Positions 20,383-22,911 of a stretch of DNA of 22,911 bases are shown here, one piece after another. The notes under the pieces were generated by a model that had not been told where the DNA came from, ran no database searches, and saw only the letters and a list, made by a program, of their open reading frames with translations. Made by a program: the position numbers and the translations under genes. The stretch's first letter is position 1, and each line of letters opens with the position of its first letter. The stretch comes from CAYLNK01 sp964384675 (GTDB lineage: Bacteria; Acidobacteriota; Thermoanaerobaculia; UBA5066): positions 1-22,911 of the forward strand of contig CAYLNK010000069.1 in the NCBI GenBank assembly GCA_964384675.1, given 5' to 3'.

Positions 20383-21210
20383 ATGGAAACACGCCTCCTG
20401 GTCGACCCCGTGAGAGCCGAGTCGATGAGCTCGGCCGAGCTCCGCGCCGCGTTCCTGGTGGAGGGCCTCTTCTCCCGTGGCGAGGTCCGGCTCGTCCAGT
20501 GGGAGGCCGAGCGGACCATCCTCGGATCCGCCGTCCCGCTGGAGGCCCCGCTGCCGCTGCCGGCGCCGGAGGAGCTCGCGGCGCCGTTCTTCACGTCGAG
20601 GCGGGAGCTCGGCGTGGTCAACCTGGGCGGCCCGGGTCGGGTGATCGTGGACGGCGGGAGCCACACGCTGGCGCACCGGGACGGGCTGTACGTGGGGCGC
20701 GGGCCGCACGCGATCACCTTCGAGAGCGACTCCGCGGGCGAGCCCGCGCTCTACTACTTCGTGAGCCACCCGGCTCACACCGAGCACCCCACCCGGCGCG
20801 TGACGCCCGCGGAGACCCAGACGTTCCGCATCGGCTCCGCCGCGACGTCGAGCGATCGGACGCTCCGCCGCTACATCCACGCCGGCGGCCCGGCCAGCGA
20901 CCAGCTGGTCCTGGGCGTCACCGACCTCTCGACCGGGAGCGTCTGGAACACGATGCCCCCGCACACCCACGCGCGGCGCACCGAGGTCTACCTCTACTTC
21001 GACCTCGGGCCCGACGCCGTCGCGTTCCACTTCATGGGCCGCCCCGGCGAGACGCGGCACCTCGTCGTGCGCGACCTCCAGGCCGTGCTCTCCCCCTCCT
21101 GGTCGATGCACTTCGGCGCCGGCACCGCGCGCTACGCGTTCGTCTGGAGCATGGGCGGAGAGAACCAGGTCTTCGAGGACATGCAGGGCGTGCCGCTCGA
21201 GCGGCTGTGA
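20383..21210 (+). CDS. kduI: 5-keto-4-deoxyuronate isomerase KduI
   Basis: This zinc-dependent cupin isomerase converts 5-keto-4-deoxyuronate, formed spontaneously from 4,5-unsaturated galacturonate, to 2,5-diketo-3-deoxygluconate, the substrate of KduD. The 275-residue length matches the family. Zinc ligands are H194, H196 and E201 in PPHTHARRTEVY, plus H243 in SWSMHFGAG. FFTSRRELGVVNLGG (69-83) and MGGENQVFEDMQGV (257-270) are characteristic. The ATG lies 7 bp after the DUF4861 stop with GAGGACG as ribosome site. Its presence shows that lyase products (from PL10) are catabolised, complementing UxaC for hydrolase products. Confidence 0.97.
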   Translation: METRLLVDPVRAESMSSAELRAAFLVEGLFSRGEVRLVQWEAERTILGSAVPLEAPLPLPAPEELAAPFFTSRRELGVVNLGGPGRVIVDGGSHTLAHRDGLYVGRGPHAITFESDSAGEPALYYFVSHPAHTEHPTRRVTPAETQTFRIGSAATSSDRTLRRYIHAGGPASDQLVLGVTDLSTGSVWNTMPPHTHARRTEVYLYFDLGPDAVAFHFMGRPGETRHLVVRDLQAVLSPSWSMHFGAGTARYAFVWSMGGENQVFEDMQGVPLERL

Positions 21211-21218
21211 GGAACGGG

Positions 21219-22658
21219 ATGGAGGCGGGGGGCTCCCTCGCCGCCCCCCGTTCCCCGGGCGGAGTCGTCGCGGGGCTCGACCGCCACCGCCGCGCCCTCG
21301 CGCTCACGGCCCTCGCCCTCGCTCTCGCCGTCGCGGCCGCGGCGCAGGCCGAGGAGCCGGATCCGTGGGCGCGCCTTCCCGCGGTCCTCTCCCGGATCGT
21401 GGCGCCCGCGTTTCCGGAGCGCGACTTTCCGGTGACGCGATTCGGCGCCGTCCCCGACGGGAAGACCGACGCCACCGAGGCGTTCCGTGCCGCGATCGCC
21501 GCCTGCGCGGCGGCGGGCGGGGGGCGCGTCGTCGTGCCCTCCGGCGACTACCTCACCGGCCCGATCCGCCTGAGGAGCCGGGTGAACCTTCGCGTCGAGA
21601 ACGGTGCCACGATCCGCTTCGACCCGGAGCCCGCCCGGTACCTGCCGCCCGTCCTGACGCGGTGGGAGGGGGTCGAGCTGATGGGCTACTCGCCGCTCGT
21701 CTACGCGCTCGACGAGGAGGACGTGGCGGTCACCGGCGAGGGGACGCTCGACGGTCAGGCCGGGCCCGAGCGCTGGTGGGGCTGGAAGGGCTCCGGCAAG
21801 GACGCGCCGCAGAAGCCGGACCGCGACCGTCTCTTCCGGCTCGCCGAGGAGGGCGTCCCGGTCGCCGGCCGCGTCTTCGGCGAGGGGAGCCGGCTGCGGC
21901 CTCCGTTCGTCCAGATGTACCGCTGCCGGAACGTCCTCGTCGAGGGCGTGACGATCACCCGCTCCCCCTTCTGGGTGATCCACCCGGTGCTCTGCCGGAA
22001 CGTCACCGTGCGGAACGTGACGATCGTGAGCGCGGGCCCCAACAACGACGGCTGCGACCCCGAGTCGTCCTCGGACGTCCTCGTGGAGGGCGCCCTCTTC
22101 GACACCGGGGACGACTGCATCGCTCTCAAGTCGGGCCGCAACGCCGACGGCCGCCGGCTCGCCACGCCCGTCGAGCGCGTGGTGGTGCGGCGCTGCCGCA
22201 TGCGGGCGGGGCACGGAGGCCTCACGATCGGGAGCGAGGTCAGCGGCGGGGCGCGGGACGTCTTCGTCGAGGGGTGCGAGATGTCGAGCCCCGACCTCGA
22301 GCGCGGCATCCGGATCAAGACGAACGCGCGGCGCGGCGGCGTCGTCGAGAACGTCTTCGTGCGGGACGTGACGATCGGCGAGGTGGGGAGCGCGGTCGAC
22401 GTCGACATGCTGTACGAGGAAGGCGCGGCCGGGACGTTCCCGCCGACGGTGCGGAACCTGAGGATCGAGCGGATGAGCGTGAGGAAGGCGGTCTACGCCC
22501 TCTTCCTGCGGGCACTCGACGGCTCGCCGCTGCGGGGTCTCCTGGTGCGCGACAGCGTCTTCTCGAGCGTCGAGAAGGGAAACCGCCTCGAGGGGACGAT
22601 CGACCTCGAGCTTCGGAACGTCACTCTCACTCCGGCGCCGAAGGAGGGACACCGCTGA
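21219..22658 (+). CDS. Glycoside hydrolase family 28 polygalacturonase
   Basis: This exported enzyme hydrolyses alpha-1,4-galacturonan, probably releasing galacturonate from chain ends. The 479-residue protein has an N-terminal signal region (hydrophobic about 26-42, possible cleavage after AQA at 44). A pectate-lyase-like entry strand follows (FGAVPDGKTDATEAFRAAI, 75-93), then a right-handed beta-helix. GH28 motifs are all present: PNNDGCDPE (274-282; NND where many have NTD), GDDC (297-300), GHGG (331-334) and RIK (365-367). The catalytic aspartates are expected to be D277, D298 and D299. The ATG at 21219 follows GAGGA overlapping the kduI stop; a GTG at 21207 is an alternative. It is the last gene of the receptor operon and ends 1 bp from the stop of the convergent PL10 gene. 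Exo-action is a guess from sequence type. Confidence 0.95.
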   Translation: MEAGGSLAAPRSPGGVVAGLDRHRRALALTALALALAVAAAAQAEEPDPWARLPAVLSRIVAPAFPERDFPVTRFGAVPDGKTDATEAFRAAIAACAAAGGGRVVVPSGDYLTGPIRLRSRVNLRVENGATIRFDPEPARYLPPVLTRWEGVELMGYSPLVYALDEEDVAVTGEGTLDGQAGPERWWGWKGSGKDAPQKPDRDRLFRLAEEGVPVAGRVFGEGSRLRPPFVQMYRCRNVLVEGVTITRSPFWVIHPVLCRNVTVRNVTIVSAGPNNDGCDPESSSDVLVEGALFDTGDDCIALKSGRNADGRRLATPVERVVVRRCRMRAGHGGLTIGSEVSGGARDVFVEGCEMSSPDLERGIRIKTNARRGGVVENVFVRDVTIGEVGSAVDVDMLYEEGAAGTFPPTVRNLRIERMSVRKAVYALFLRALDGSPLRGLLVRDSVFSSVEKGNRLEGTIDLELRNVTLTPAPKEGHR

Positions 22659-22659
22659 C

Positions 22660-22911
22660 TCAGGGATGCTCCGCCTTCCAGGCCGGGTAGTCGCGCTCGA
22701 GCAGCCGGCGCGGCCAGGTGCCGTACCAGGCGTAGCCGACGCGGCGCTCGTGCTCGATCTCGGCCAGGCGCCCGCGGACGACGCCGTCGCGGCCGCAGAA
22801 GAGCGGGCGGTTCGACGCGACGTCGTAGAAGCGGGCCCAGACCCCCGGCGCCTCGGGGTCCGGCGTCGCGACGACGTCGGCGCCGCCCGGCAGCCCCGGC
22901 GCCGCGCGACG
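22660..22911 (-). CDS. PL10 pectate lyase, C-terminal end (partial, 5' part off right edge)
   Basis: The minus strand is open from the window edge to a TGA at 22662-22660, giving the last 83 residues of a protein that has no start inside the window. The translation contains GVWARFYDVASNRPLFCGRD, then a short variable stretch, LAEIEHERRVGYAWYGTWP, and a YPAWK tail. This is the conserved C-terminus of pectic acid lyases of family PL10, which cleave polygalacturonate by beta-elimination. The catalytic arginine and calcium-binding residues would lie partly outside the window. Products would be 4,5-unsaturated oligogalacturonides, matching the kduI/kduD branch. The gene converges on GH28. Confidence 0.88.
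   Translation of the reverse strand, partial: RRAAPGLPGGADVVATPDPEAPGVWARFYDVASNRPLFCGRDGVVRGRLAEIEHERRVGYAWYGTWPRRLLERDYPAWKAEHP

Noticed and set aside
20499..22658. A 719-codon reading of the GH28 gene
   Set aside because: The first 240 codons lie in a different frame over kduI and encode a low-complexity shadow; the ATG at 21219 begins a normal signal peptide after a ribosome site.
1..22911. Mobile element, prophage or defence system
   Set aside because: No transposase, integrase, toxin-antitoxin, restriction or phage protein was seen; genes are metabolic or housekeeping with uniform composition.

Overview
The window is about 22.9 kb of very GC-rich bacterial DNA, densely coded with strong third-position GC. 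It contains an LpxC (lipid A synthesis, so a Gram-negative envelope), NtrY/NtrX, and two TonB-dependent receptors of the Oar-like type, each with an N-terminal carboxypeptidase-regulatory-like domain and no SusD partner. That combination suggests an Acidobacteriota member (for example Thermoanaerobaculia or Vicinamibacteria). The phylum is inferred from gene content only. I see no tRNA, rRNA, CRISPR array, insertion sequence or phage gene.

Layout. (A) 1-4713, minus strand: an envelope/regulation block, lpxC - DUF4390 protein - ntrY - ntrX, with ntrX running off the left edge. (B) 4714-8308, plus strand: a membrane-anchored thioredoxin-fold protein without cysteines, a short tandem repeat, a leader hairpin over a ribosome binding site, and an 894-residue TonB-dependent receptor. 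(C) 8387-10864, minus strand: kduD - kdgA - kdgK, an operon turning 2,5-diketo-3-deoxygluconate into pyruvate and glyceraldehyde 3-phosphate. (D) 10996-15368, plus strand: a divergently transcribed FadR-type GntR regulator, an SDR oxidoreductase, an L-fuconate-dehydratase-family enzyme and uronate isomerase uxaC; the first three genes overlap by 4 bp each. (E) 15667-22658, plus strand: a second, 1170-residue TonB receptor, a DUF4861 protein, kduI and a GH28 polygalacturonase. (F) 22660-22911, minus strand: the C-terminal end of a PL10 pectate lyase, ending 1 bp from the GH28 stop.

Regions C to F form a pectin/polygalacturonate utilisation locus. The PL10 lyase and GH28 cut the polymer, the TonB receptor imports oligogalacturonides, and KduI and KduD convert the unsaturated monomer to 2-keto-3-deoxygluconate (KDG). 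UxaC feeds the saturated monomer into a second branch, and KdgK and KdgA finish both. The classical UxaB/UxaA or UxuB/UxuA enzymes of the saturated branch are absent from the window; an SDR and a FucD-family dehydratase sit in their place next to uxaC. The FadR-type regulator probably controls the locus. A sequence of the form AAGTGGTnnnACnnnnTGTT lies in the kduD promoter and again over a perfect TTGACA -35 box in front of the second receptor. Several operon-first genes lack a Shine-Dalgarno sequence but have a TA-rich -10 hexamer six to eight bases before the start codon, suggesting leaderless mRNAs.
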